Positions 51,636 through 59,940 are shown, counted from the first letter of the stretch. The stretch is 64,000 nucleotides of DNA from Tessaracoccus sp. MC1679 (GCF_014164775.1 NZ_JACJGB010000003.1:310001-374000), one strand, 5' to 3'. Notes: generated from the letters alone by a model not told the origin. Program-made: numbers and translations.

Positions 51636-52463
51636 CTAGGACCAGGGGGTGCGCGGCCGAGGCTGGCTCTCGCCGTCGAGTGTGAGGTCGAGCCGCTCGG
51701 TGAAGAAGGCGATGAGGTTCCGAACAGGCCCCCCGTCGTGAAGCGGGTCCTCGTAGGACCACGCAATGTCACGCAACACGGTGTCCCCGACCCGGGCGGA
51801 CCAGTACGAAGCGCGACCCTTGTAGGCGCAGATTGTACGCGTCTCGGAAGGCTCGAGGAGACCCATCGTGACGTCCTCTCGCGGAATGTAGAACCGCGGC
51901 GGAAGGGGTGTCTCGAAGAGCAGGGTCGGCCGGTTCGTGGAGGCGAGGCTGACGCCGGCGTGGGCGATCTGCACGCGGCGGCTCGAACGGAGGCAGTCGA
52001 TCCGGTCGAAGGGATCGTGCGGATGACCCATGACAGGCTCGTCCTCTTCGTACCACTGGGTGAAGGCGTTCCAGTCCAGGACCACGTACCCGGCCAGGTC
52101 CGGATCGTCAGGCCTGAACGCCGCAGCTGTCAGGTTGGCGTGGGGCGCCTGGATCGTCAGCGGAGTGCCAGGCGCCGTGTGCGCGGTGAACGGGGTGTTC
52201 GGATCGAGGACGGGTGGGCCGTCCTCCATCGACACCGGCCGCTCGAGCGCTCCCATGGCCTCCGTCGCGACGAGGTGCCCGGCGACGTCATCCTCAGGAA
52301 CGGCGTACGACCCCACCGCACGCCGCGGCTCCCAGACCAGTAGGGCTCGCCGAGTGTCGACGACGATCTGGGTTCCGACGGTGGCTCGGATCCACTTCCG
52401 GACCGGATGGATGCGAAGGTCTCCGATCGCACTCCACCACAACTGACTCATCCGCGTCGCCAT
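51636..52463 (-). CDS. DUF427 domain protein, two tandem domains
   Basis: 275 residues. Each half shows DUF427 hallmarks: VDTRRALLVWEPRRAVGSYA and, later, LFETPLPPRFYIPREDV with AYKGRASYWSARV and DIAWSYEDP. A small beta-barrel of unknown activity. Start at the first ATG 52463; 52451 is possible. Confidence 0.85.
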   Translation of the reverse strand: MATRMSQLWWSAIGDLRIHPVRKWIRATVGTQIVVDTRRALLVWEPRRAVGSYAVPEDDVAGHLVATEAMGALERPVSMEDGPPVLDPNTPFTAHTAPGTPLTIQAPHANLTAAAFRPDDPDLAGYVVLDWNAFTQWYEEDEPVMGHPHDPFDRIDCLRSSRRVQIAHAGVSLASTNRPTLLFETPLPPRFYIPREDVTMGLLEPSETRTICAYKGRASYWSARVGDTVLRDIAWSYEDPLHDGGPVRNLIAFFTERLDLTLDGESQPRPRTPWS

Positions 52464-52510
52464 CACACCAGTGTCTACCCCGGCCGCCGCGGCTGGCCAG
52501 AGGCTTGACG

Positions 52511-52586
52511 GGCACGACACGCCGATCGAGTCCACCCCCGTACCCCTATGCGTCCACGTGAGTGGGCTTCGACGGCGTGTCGTGCC
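52511..52586. repeat. Inverted repeat with 48-bp loop
   Basis: Arms GGCACGACACGCCG (52511-52524) and CGGCGTGTCGTGCC (52573-52586), 14 bp perfect. Between DUF427 and the yeiH remnant. Could be a terminator-like hairpin or a recombination trace; no T-run. Confidence 0.75.
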
Positions 52587-52621
52587 GGGCGGCGGGGTCC
52601 AGATCGGGCATCGCGCCCGCC

Positions 52622-52745
52622 CTAGCAGATGACGACCGCTCCCGTGAGGCCGATGGCGCCGATGAGGAGGGTCGTGGCGGCGCCCCACCGTCGCCAGGGC
52701 CCAGGACCACACCGAGCCCGAGGGCGAACATCGCCGCGCAAGCAT
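52622..52745 (-). pseudogene. Remnant of a YeiH-type gene 3' end
   Basis: The minus strand ends ...TLLIGAIGLTGAVVIC and contains MFALGLGV, matching the last ~43 residues of the intact YeiH gene 600 bp away (TLLIGSIGLAGAVAIG, MFALGLGV) with a central deletion and frameshift. Nucleotide similarity is obvious over both ends. A decayed partial duplicate of the yeiH 3' end. Confidence 0.8.
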
Positions 52746-52767
52746 GAGCCTCTAGTGAGCGGTGAGC

Positions 52768-52872
52768 TCAGAACATGCCGTTGGCGTACGCCGAGCCGTC
52801 GGGCACCACCTGCAGCACGACCCCGTGCGTGACCTCGTCGAGGACGTCCCAAAAGAAGCTGGCGCTAAGCCA
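52768..52872 (-). pseudogene. C-terminal remnant of an unidentified gene
   Basis: One minus-strand frame reads FWDVLDEVTHGVVLQVVPDG followed by SAYANGMF and a stop at 52768-52770. It reads like real protein but no start or upstream body exists. Origin not recognised. Confidence 0.45.
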
Positions 52873-52903
52873 CGTGGCGTTCAACCTCGGCGATGCTCGT
52901 GCC

Positions 52904-53194
52904 CTAGGCGGTCCATCCCAGGAGAGCTCCGCCGAGCGAGACGCCCCCGATCAGGAGACCGAGCGCCAGAACGGGCACCAGCAGGACCCACAGCGGGTGC
53001 CGTCGGAAGAGATAGATGCCGACGACCAGGAGCACCACCCAGAGAAGGAGGAAGCCGACGAGCCAAGGCGCGGGTGTGACGAGCCCCGCCGTCAGGTAGA
53101 GGTAGCCGACAACGACGTGAAGCGCGAGCCCAAGGATGCCGAGGGCGCGCTTCCACACCGGTTGGGCTGGCAGCGCGGGGGACGCTTGGCTCAT
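52904..53194 (-). CDS. Small three-span membrane protein
   Basis: 96 residues. Hydrophobic segments at about 17-37, 43-62 and 69-92; Arg-rich loop YLFRRHP. ATG 53194. Unknown function. Lies between remnants and yeiH. Confidence 0.7.
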   Translation of the reverse strand: MSQASPALPAQPVWKRALGILGLALHVVVGYLYLTAGLVTPAPWLVGFLLLWVVLLVVGIYLFRRHPLWVLLVPVLALGLLIGGVSLGGALLGWTA

Positions 53195-53286
53195 CCTTCC
53201 AATTTACTCTCAGTCAGCGCGCGAGGACAGGGCGGCCGCGGTGCGGAGACCCGCGAGGGAGGGGTGCCTGATCGTTGACGACGTCA

Positions 53287-54285
53287 TTAGCCGATCGCGA
53301 CCGCTCCCGCGAGGCCGATGGAGCCGATGAGGAGGGTCGCGGCGGCGCCCAGCAGGAGCGCCTTGCGGCCGACGGTGGCCAGGGCGCGCAGGTCGACGCC
53401 CAAACCGAGCGCGAACATCGCCGCAGCGAGCAACAGTTGCTGCACGTGGCCCAGCGTCATGAGCAGCGGCTCGGGGACCAGACCTGTGGTGCGGACGGCC
53501 ATCGCGACGAGGAAGCCGACGACGAACAGCGGGACAGCCGGGGGCAGCTGCACATCCGGCCCTTCGCCGCCCGGCAGCCGCCGGATCCGCCGTCGCTCCC
53601 GCACGGCGAGCACCCCCATCACCGGCGCCAGCAGCGCCACCCGGGCGAGCTTGACCGTGACCGCCACCGCCAGCGCCTCGGCCCCCACCAGGCCGGCTGC
53701 GGCGACCACCTGCGCCACCTCGTGGGTGGAGGCGCCGATCCACACCCCGGCGACGGTGGGCGTCAGGCCGAGGAGCGCGGCCAGCAGCGGCAGCGCCACG
53801 ATCATCCCGGTGCCGAACACCACCACCAGCGCCACGGCGGTGGCCACCTCCTCGTCGTCGGAGTCGGTGACGCCCTCCGCCGCGGCGACCGCGGCCGCCC
53901 CGCAGATCGAGAACCCTGCGGCCACTAACAGCGACTGCTCGTCGCCCAGCCCGAGGCGTCTACCCAGCCAGGCGGTGGCGGCGAAGGTGACGCCCACCGC
54001 CGTCGCGACGAGCACCAGTGTCGCCGGGCCGAGCCCGGCCACGGTCAGCAGCGACACCTGCAGCCCCAGCAGCACGATCCCTATCCGCAGGAGCTGCCGG
54101 CCGGCCAGCCCCACCCCCGGAGCCCAGGAAGCGGTCGTGCCGCGCGCCGTCCGCCACGCGACGCCGGCGAGGATCGCCACCAGCAGAGGGCTCGCGATCG
54201 GCACCACCGTGTTCACCGCGACCGATGCGACGGCGGCCGCCAGGCAGGCGGCCAGCCCGGGGGCGATGGCGCGGAGGAAGTTCAC
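53287..54285 (-). CDS. YeiH/UPF0324-family putative sulfate exporter
   Basis: 332 residues, about ten hydrophobic segments. Typical segments: LLRIGIVLLGLQVSL, SLLVAAGFSICGAAAVAA and GASTHEVAQVVAAAG. GTG start at 54285 (VNFLRAIAPG); upstream in-frame residues belong to the divergent LysR leader. The family is predicted to export sulfite/sulfate and is often paired with a LysR regulator, as here. Confidence 0.88.
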   Translation of the reverse strand: MNFLRAIAPGLAACLAAAVASVAVNTVVPIASPLLVAILAGVAWRTARGTTASWAPGVGLAGRQLLRIGIVLLGLQVSLLTVAGLGPATLVLVATAVGVTFAATAWLGRRLGLGDEQSLLVAAGFSICGAAAVAAAEGVTDSDDEEVATAVALVVVFGTGMIVALPLLAALLGLTPTVAGVWIGASTHEVAQVVAAAGLVGAEALAVAVTVKLARVALLAPVMGVLAVRERRRIRRLPGGEGPDVQLPPAVPLFVVGFLVAMAVRTTGLVPEPLLMTLGHVQQLLLAAAMFALGLGVDLRALATVGRKALLLGAAATLLIGSIGLAGAVAIG

Positions 54286-54355
54286 TCCACTACCGTGCGC
54301 CGGATCAGTCGCGCGGCGGTAACCCGTTCGGGACAGCAACCCATATGATCGCGAT

Positions 54356-55282
54356 ATGACCACCCATTCTCCCGACGAGCCGGGCCTGCCGGCCCTGCGG
54401 CTGCTCGTCGCCGTCGCCGAGCAGGGGTCGCTGGGCGCCGCGGCCAGGGAGATCGGCATGGCACAGTCCAACGCGAGCCGCGCCCTGGCGGGGCTTGAGC
54501 GACGGCTCGGGTTCGCCGTCGTGCACCGCAGCCCAGCAGGCTCCGACGTCACCCCGGAGGGCGCGCTGGTGGTGGGCTGGGCGCGGGAGGTGGTCGAGGC
54601 CATGGACCGGCTCATGGCGGGCGCCGGCGCGGTGACGGCCAGCGCCGGGGGAGCGGTGACGGTGGCGGCGAGCATGACGATCGCCGAGTACCTGGCGCCC
54701 GTGTGGCTTGCGGCGCTGAGGCGCGTGCACCCCGACGCCGCCGTCTCGCTGGAGATCCTCAACTCCGACGCGGTGATCGAGGCTGTGCGTCACGCGCGGG
54801 TGGCGGTCGGGTTCGTCGAGTCGCCGGATGTGCCCGACGACGTGTCGAGCCGGCTGGTGGGCCGCGACCGGCTGATGGTGATCATCCCGCCGGAGCACCC
54901 GTGGGCCGAGCGTCGCGGGGCCGTGACGGTCTCGGAGTTGGCCGCCACTGCGCTGGTCGAGCGGGAGCCCGGCTCGGGGACCCGTCGCTTCCTGGACCGG
55001 GCGGCCGCGTCCGCGGGGGTGTCGACGCGGGCCACGCCGGTGGCGCAGTTGTCGAGCAACGCCGCCATCGTGGCCGCGGTTGCCGCTGGGCTCGGCCCCG
55101 CCGTGTTGAGCAACCACGCCGTCCGCGGCGCGCTCATGGACGGCAGGGTGCTCGCGGTCCCCGTCGAGGGTGGGCAGATCGAGAGGGAGCTGCGCGCGGT
55201 GTGGATGGGCGCACCGCCGCGCGGCGTCGCCGGGCGCCTGGTCGACGTGGCCGCGTCAACGCAGACCTCCCCCGGTCCCTGA
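54356..55282 (+). CDS. LysR-family transcriptional regulator
   Basis: 308 residues. N-terminal wHTH (LLVAVAEQGSLGAAAREIGM, AQSNASRALAGLE), C-terminal substrate-binding domain. Divergent from the YeiH exporter gene across 70 bp, so probably its regulator. The stop codon TGA (55280-55282) sits inside the first partial copy of the 187-bp repeat, so the last residues (SPGP) come from that repeat. Confidence 0.92.
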   Translation: MTTHSPDEPGLPALRLLVAVAEQGSLGAAAREIGMAQSNASRALAGLERRLGFAVVHRSPAGSDVTPEGALVVGWAREVVEAMDRLMAGAGAVTASAGGAVTVAASMTIAEYLAPVWLAALRRVHPDAAVSLEILNSDAVIEAVRHARVAVGFVESPDVPDDVSSRLVGRDRLMVIIPPEHPWAERRGAVTVSELAATALVEREPGSGTRRFLDRAAASAGVSTRATPVAQLSSNAAIVAAVAAGLGPAVLSNHAVRGALMDGRVLAVPVEGGQIERELRAVWMGAPPRGVAGRLVDVAASTQTSPGP

Positions 55283-55687
55283 GGAGGGTCGCCCGCGGAG
55301 CGGCGTGGCCCGTCCCCCGGTCCCTGAGGAGGGTCGCCCGCGGAGCGGCGTGGCCCGTCTCGAAGGGTCGTGGCTCGCGCCCTGGAGTGAGACTGCTTGT
55401 CAGGTTGGGTTACGACCCTTCGAGACGCCACGCGCCTTCGGCGGTGGGGCCCTCAGGGAGCGATAAGCGACGCCCACGCGCCTCCGGCGGTGGGGCCCGT
55501 CCCCCGGTCCCTGAGGAGGGTCGCCCGCGGAGCGGCGTGGCCCGTCTCGAAGGGTCGTGGCTCGCGCCCTGGAGCGAGACTGCTTGTCAGGTTGGGTTAC
55601 GACCCTTCGAGACGCCACGCGCCTTCGGCGGTGGGGCCCTCAGGGAGCGATAAGCGACGCCCACGTGCCTTCGGCGGTGGGGCCCTC
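55269..55687. repeat. Tandem palindromic repeat, about 2.2 units of 187 bp
   Basis: A partial copy (55269-55313) then full units 55314-55500 and 55501-55687, near identical. Within each, GTCTCGAAGGGTCGT and ACGACCCTTCGAGAC (55357-55371/55412-55426; 55544-55558/55599-55613) form a perfect 15-bp inverted repeat that extends outward. Fills the 403 bp between two convergent genes and supplies both stop codons. Confidence 0.93.
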
Positions 55688-56273
55688 AGGGAGCGGTGGT
55701 GGTGCGGAATCCGGTGGGGCGGATGGGTCTCGCCGGGACGCCCGCGACGATCATGTCCGGCTCCACGTCCTTCGTGACGACGGAGCCGGCACCGATCACC
55801 GCGCCGTCGCCGATGATCACCCCTGGGACGACTGTCACGCTCGCGCCGAACCACACCTTGCGGCCGACGACGATGGGCGCGGGGACCATGTCACCGCGCC
55901 GGTCTGGGTCCATGGCGTGGTTGATGGTGGTGAAGGTGCAGCCGTGCCCGATGAGGGTGTCGTCGCCGATGGTGATGCCGCCGGTGTCCTGGAATCGGCA
56001 CCCCATGTTGATGAAGACGCGCTTGCCCAGGGTGATGTTCCTGCCGAACTCGCTGTAGAACGGCGGGAACACCGTCACCGACTCGTCCACGGTGCGGCCG
56101 GTCAGCCGCGACAGGAGCGCGCGCACCTCGTCGGCGGACCGGTACGCGTTGTTGAGCTCGGCGGTGATCCGCAGCGCCTCCTCCGAGGCTCCGATCATGA
56201 ACCGGTGGAGCTCCGAGCCGCTCTCGATGAGCTCCCGACGGCGGACGTGGGCGAGGAAGTCCTGCATTTCCAT
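55686..56273 (-). CDS. Maltose/galactoside O-acetyltransferase-type protein
   Basis: 195 residues. Left-handed beta-helix hexapeptide repeats (GCRFQDTGGITIGDDTLIG, GASVTVVPGVIIGDGAVIG) and the catalytic-type His in FTTINHAMDP. N-terminal Mac domain. Acetyl-CoA-dependent sugar acetylation is likely; acceptor unknown. Its stop (55686-55688) is at the edge of the palindromic repeat. Confidence 0.88.
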   Translation of the reverse strand: MEMQDFLAHVRRRELIESGSELHRFMIGASEEALRITAELNNAYRSADEVRALLSRLTGRTVDESVTVFPPFYSEFGRNITLGKRVFINMGCRFQDTGGITIGDDTLIGHGCTFTTINHAMDPDRRGDMVPAPIVVGRKVWFGASVTVVPGVIIGDGAVIGAGSVVTKDVEPDMIVAGVPARPIRPTGFRTTTAP

Positions 56274-56288
56274 GGGCTCACCGTCCTG

Positions 56289-56684
56289 TCAGGCGCTGTA
56301 CTCGTCGTCGGTGACGTGCTCAAGCCAAGTCACGGTCTCGCCCTGGTCGTCGGCCTCGTGGATGGCGACGTGCGCCATGAACCGGTCCGACGTGGCGCCG
56401 TGCCAATGCTCCTCGTTCGGCTCGATGTAGACCACGTCGCCGGGGCGGATCTCCTGCACCTCGCCGCCGCGCCGCGCGACGTACCCGATCCCGTCGGTGA
56501 CGTACAGCGTCTGCCCCTTGGGGTGGCGGTGCCAGGCGGTCCTCGCGCCCGGGGCGAACCGGACGTGGGCGGAGCCGACGGCCGACTGCTCGTCCGGGGT
56601 GCGGATGGCATCGAGGAACACGGTGCCGGTGAACCAGTCCGTGGATCCTGGGGTTGTCTGGCCGCCGCTGTGGGTGATTCTCAT
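56289..56684 (-). CDS. Cupin-domain protein
   Basis: 131 residues. Cupin metal motif 1 in AWHRHPKGQTLYVTDG and motif 2 PGDVVYIEPNEEHWHGA. Similar to carboxymuconolactone-linked cupins. ATG 56684 with AAGGACG upstream. Function unknown. Confidence 0.85.
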   Translation of the reverse strand: MRITHSGGQTTPGSTDWFTGTVFLDAIRTPDEQSAVGSAHVRFAPGARTAWHRHPKGQTLYVTDGIGYVARRGGEVQEIRPGDVVYIEPNEEHWHGATSDRFMAHVAIHEADDQGETVTWLEHVTDDEYSA

Positions 56685-56697
56685 GGGGGACGTCCTT

Positions 56698-57066
56698 TCA
56701 AGTGTGGGGGTTCTGGACCAGCCGGAGCAGTGAACCGTCGGGGTCCAGCAAGGCGCCGATCCGCATTCCGGATGCTTCAAGTCGGGGCCGGTGGAGGCGT
56801 GGCCACCCCACCATCGTCTCGGGAATGCCGGCGCCTTGGCAGTGTGTGTAGAAGGCGTCCACGTCGTCCAGGCGAAGGCACGCGCCGAAGGACGACGTGG
56901 CCGGATCGAGATCCGCGTGGGGGAAGAACTCGAGAACGACGCCGCCCCGCTCGAGGATGAGCCAGCCGGAGTCATGGAAGACAACCGAGAACCCGAGCCG
57001 CTCGTAGAACGTGACCGTCGCGGTGAAGCTGCGCGACGGGAGGTTCGGCGTGGCGTGGTCGACCAT
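56698..57066 (-). CDS. VOC/glyoxalase-fold protein (bleomycin-resistance-like)
   Basis: 122 residues. Begins NLPSRSFTATVTFYERLGF, then VVFHDSGWLILERGGVVLEF and LLDPDGSLLRLVQNP, the usual VOC pattern. BlmA-type antibiotic sequestering is possible but not proven. Confidence 0.85.
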   Translation of the reverse strand: MVDHATPNLPSRSFTATVTFYERLGFSVVFHDSGWLILERGGVVLEFFPHADLDPATSSFGACLRLDDVDAFYTHCQGAGIPETMVGWPRLHRPRLEASGMRIGALLDPDGSLLRLVQNPHT

Positions 57067-57123
57067 CCTCGGACCCTAACATCCGGCGTCCGAGGTTCGA
57101 GCCGTTGCGTAGTGCCGGAAGGG

Positions 57124-57447
57124 TCACGCGCCCTTGTCCAGATAGTGGTCGATAGCTTCGCGGGCGAGTTCGGACTCGCTCACTCCTGCGGCGTCCGCGG
57201 CCGACTTGAGCCGGTCGTGCAGCTCGCGGGGAAGGCGGACTCCGATCCGGCTCGTCTCGGTGGACAGTCGGGGGCGCCCGCCCTTGCGGCCGTGGCGGGC
57301 AGCGATGTCGCGGGCAATAGCGGCGGCGCGGGCCTCCGTGAGCCGCTCGCCTTCGAAGTAGACGACCTCGTCGTCCAGGTTGATGTTCTCGATGCTGGTG
57401 ATCTCGGCGCTGGCGCCGTCACCTACCTGGATACCCATGGCGCTCAT
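57124..57447 (-). CDS. Ribbon-helix-helix antitoxin-like protein
   Basis: 107 residues. C-terminal RHH segment (RIGVRLPRELHDRLKSAADA, SESELAREAIDHYL). N-terminal part is acidic. Overlaps the upstream gene by 4 nt (57444-57447). Together they look like a toxin-antitoxin pair with the toxin first. Confidence 0.78.
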   Translation of the reverse strand: MSAMGIQVGDGASAEITSIENINLDDEVVYFEGERLTEARAAAIARDIAARHGRKGGRPRLSTETSRIGVRLPRELHDRLKSAADAAGVSESELAREAIDHYLDKGA

Positions 57448-57686
57448 TTCCTCCTCAGTGCTGTCGGCATGGCGTGGATGATCAGCATCGTCGGCTCGCC
57501 GTCCGTCTGGACGAGGACCCCGACGATCTCCAGTTCCAGTCCACGGTCGTCCCCGCCGATCCAGTAATACTCAGGTTCCCCGCTGGGTCTGACCCCTACT
57601 GTGGGCTGACTTGTGCTGACCACATGGGCGATCCGGGCTGCACCGATGCGATGCTTGCGAGCTGCTTGAGTCAGCTTCAACTTCAC
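57444..57686 (-). CDS. Small toxin-like partner protein
   Basis: 80 residues. Basic N-terminus (KLTQAARKHRIG), then WIGGDDRGLELEIVGVLVQT and IIHAMPTALRRK, the pattern of small BrnT/DUF4258-like proteins paired with RHH antitoxins. ATG 57686. Exact family is inferred. Confidence 0.7.
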   Translation of the reverse strand: MKLKLTQAARKHRIGAARIAHVVSTSQPTVGVRPSGEPEYYWIGGDDRGLELEIVGVLVQTDGEPTMLIIHAMPTALRRK

Positions 57687-57764
57687 TCTTCAAGTGTGCA
57701 ACGAAACCAGGATATGTTCAACAAAATCTCCTTGGATTCATCCTGCGCCCGGGCTCTTGGTGAA

Positions 57765-57770
57765 TACTCT
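57765..57770 (+). promoter_or_regulatory. -10 box (TACTCT) for the membrane protein gene
   Basis: TACTCT ends 6 nt before ATG 57777, with no ribosome site. Predicts leaderless transcription. Confidence 0.45.
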
Positions 57771-57776
57771 CGTCCC

Positions 57777-58307
57777 ATGACCGACATGAACCGATCCGGC
57801 GAGGGGCCTCGCCGCCGGCGACCCATCGTGGTTGCGGTGATCGGCACCGTCGTGGTGGTCGCGTACGCGCTGCTCGCCGCCGTCCAGATCCTGGTGCTGA
57901 ACCCGCTGGCGGCGGTGCCTGGTGCCGAGCTCTCCCAGATCTACGCAGACGTCGCTGCGGCGGGGGAGTCCATGGGCGCACCTCTGGTCCTGGCCGGCCT
58001 GGCGGTTGGTCCCGTCGTCGCGATTGGCCTGCTGGTCCGCACATGGAGGCGGCCCGACGGCGAGGGTCGGATTGTCGCGGTGCAGTACCTGGCGCTTGTG
58101 GCGCTGGGGGCGTTCGGCTACTTCTGGGCCAGCTTCGGACCCGGCATGGCGCTAGCCGACACGTATGGGATCAGTGGGGGAGACCATTCGCCGTGGGCCA
58201 CGCCCCTGCAGGCGGTCAGCGGCGTCGCGTTCGTGGTCTTCCTCATGCAGGTGCCCGGGGCCGTGTCGATGGCGCGAGCTCTGCGTGGCGGCGCGCAGCG
58301 GCGCTGA
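57777..58307 (+). CDS. Four-span membrane protein of unknown function
   Basis: 176 residues. Hydrophobic segments at about 18-40, 63-85, 98-118 and 145-165; N-terminal basic stretch GPRRRRP. ATG 57777 preferred; upstream residues would cross the divergent toxin gene promoter. Not recognised. Confidence 0.75.
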   Translation: MTDMNRSGEGPRRRRPIVVAVIGTVVVVAYALLAAVQILVLNPLAAVPGAELSQIYADVAAAGESMGAPLVLAGLAVGPVVAIGLLVRTWRRPDGEGRIVAVQYLALVALGAFGYFWASFGPGMALADTYGISGGDHSPWATPLQAVSGVAFVVFLMQVPGAVSMARALRGGAQRR

Positions 58308-58407
58308 CACAGCCCGCTCTTGTCAATACCCGCGGGCGGGATCGTCTGCGGCCAGGCCGGCGCGCGCTTCAGGGCCCGCCGCCGGCTGCGCGAGCAATCC
58401 GGCCCCG

Positions 58408-58455
58408 CTAAATGTCAGACTCAGAGTCGTACTCGACACTCAGCCTGACATTTAG
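58408..58455. repeat. Palindromic element with CTAAATGTCAG arms
   Basis: Arms CTAAATGTCAG (58408-58418) and CTGACATTTAG (58445-58455), 11 bp perfect, with further pairing inside (GTCG...CGAC). The stop codon of the SDR remnant (58452-58454) is inside the right arm. Only copy in this window. Confidence 0.85.
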
Positions 58456-58846
58456 AGGGTGATGCCGGTGAAGCGGGCCAGCTCGTCGAGGAGCCGGCGT
58501 TGGAAGTCTTCGTCGTGGACCGCGGGGTGCGCCGTGGCAAGGCGTTGGTGGTGCCAGTAGCCGCCGGTGCTGCTGGCTCGGGGGTCGTCGCTGGTGGCGA
58601 GCCACTCCTGGGTGAGGTGTCCCAGGCGCAGGTCATCGGGGGCCGAGGGCCCGCCCATCCTGGTGGGCACCCATCCGGGGTCGACGGCGTTGGTGGTGGT
58701 GTGGGGCCACAGGCGGGCCACGGCCATCGCGAGTGTGGTGACCAGCAGCTTGCTGTCGGAGTAGTTACCGGCGCGGGTGCCCGCCCAGTCGATGTGCGCG
58801 AGGTCCGGCCGGCCGATCCGGTGACAAAGATGCGCACGTCAATCAA
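58452..58846 (-). pseudogene. Short-chain dehydrogenase pseudogene with internal deletion
   Basis: The minus strand starts RIFVTGSAG, the SDR cofactor-binding start, then jumps in another frame to NYSDSKLLVTTLAMAVARLW and AVDPGWVPTRMGG, the SDR C-terminal third (YxxxK-like YSDSK). About 100-150 residues are missing between and the frame shifts. A shorter ORF over the C-terminal part (from 58727) is not a complete protein. Confidence 0.82.
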
Positions 58847-58862
58847 CCCACCCGCATCTTGT

Positions 58863-59930
58863 TCAATCGTTTCCGCTGGGCCTGGCCTGGGTACTCCGGG
58901 GCTGACGGGCTGGCCTGCTTGTGGTGAGACGGGCTCCCTGGCGGCGTGACTCTTTGTAGGTGTCGACGGCTCGTCGGGAGCTGAGCCATTGCCCGTCGCT
59001 GCGTTGGTGGGCTTCGAGGCGTCCGCGTTGGGCGGCGGCGCGAATGGCGACGAGGCTGAGGTCGGCGTCGACGAGGGCCGCGATGGGGACGAGTTTCGCG
59101 GGCCCGGCCACGTTGGGGATGATGAAGCGGTTCAGGTTGTCGATCATCCCGCGGGCGAGGATTTCGCCGAGGGGTCCGACGTCGCCCTTGTCTGCTTGTT
59201 GCATGGCCCGCAGGTAGGCGGTTCGCTGTTCCTTGAGGATCACCACCGGCGGGTGGCCGAGTCTGACGAGCACGAGGTTCAGCGCGAGCCGGCCGGTGCG
59301 GCCGTTGCCGTCGATGAACGGGTGGACGCGTTCGAAGTGGTTATGTGCCTCGGCTAGCAGTTCGGGCAGGTTGCCGCCGCCGTGCAGCCGGGCCGGGATC
59401 GTGTTGGTGGTGGCGACCCATTCGTCCAGGCCGGCGGGTACCAGCGGCCACGACGGCGGGGTCATTCCTGCGGTGAACGGATGGATGTCGTGGCGCCGGA
59501 AGTTGCCGGGTGATTCGGCCTCGGTGGCGTCCGGATGGGGGGAGACCTGCCACACCGGGGACATGGCCAGGTGGTGGATATGGCGAACTTCCTGGACGGT
59601 GATCAGTGTGTCGGTGGTGCGGTCGCCTGCGCCCATCGCTTCGCGGTAGACCCAGGAGGCCGCGTCGCCGTAGCCCTTGACCTCCATGTACTCCTTGAGT
59701 GGCTTTGCGCCGACGGCTCGACCTTGGTCGAGGAGTGTCGTTACCTCGCGCAGGACCAGGGTGTTGCCTTCCAAGGCTGTGGAGTGGTGGGCTTCCAAGT
59801 GCCAGATGTCGGTCCACACGTACGCAGACTCCTCGGGAGAGGGGAGCCCTCCGAGTCTGGTGCGTAGTTCGGCAAGTTGGCTGTCGAGCCGGGCATAGAC
59901 AGTGGCCCGCGACGGGCGACCTCGGGCCAT
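58863..59930 (-). CDS. Fic-family AMPylase-like protein with intramolecular inhibitory motif
   Basis: 355 residues. Fic core HPFIDGNGRTGR (residues about 195-206) is complete. N-terminal STALEGN fits the inhibitory (S/T)xxxE(G/N) motif, so the enzyme is self-inhibited (class II). A C-terminal wHTH-like region (about 270-330: AIRAAAQRGRLEAHQRSDGQ, YKESRR) may bind DNA. Likely transfers AMP or another nucleotide monophosphate to a target. ATG 59930. Stop codon lies in TTGTTCAA. Confidence 0.9.
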   Translation of the reverse strand: MARGRPSRATVYARLDSQLAELRTRLGGLPSPEESAYVWTDIWHLEAHHSTALEGNTLVLREVTTLLDQGRAVGAKPLKEYMEVKGYGDAASWVYREAMGAGDRTTDTLITVQEVRHIHHLAMSPVWQVSPHPDATEAESPGNFRRHDIHPFTAGMTPPSWPLVPAGLDEWVATTNTIPARLHGGGNLPELLAEAHNHFERVHPFIDGNGRTGRLALNLVLVRLGHPPVVILKEQRTAYLRAMQQADKGDVGPLGEILARGMIDNLNRFIIPNVAGPAKLVPIAALVDADLSLVAIRAAAQRGRLEAHQRSDGQWLSSRRAVDTYKESRRQGARLTTSRPARQPRSTQARPSGND

Positions 59931-59940
59931 CGTCTCTCCT

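Noticed and set aside
55283-55685. ORFs inside the 187-bp repeats
   Set aside because: Low-complexity Arg/Pro-rich translations of palindromic DNA with no start signals.
58452-58727. 91-aa intact gene
   Set aside because: It is only the C-terminal third of an SDR enzyme whose N-terminus is out of frame upstream.
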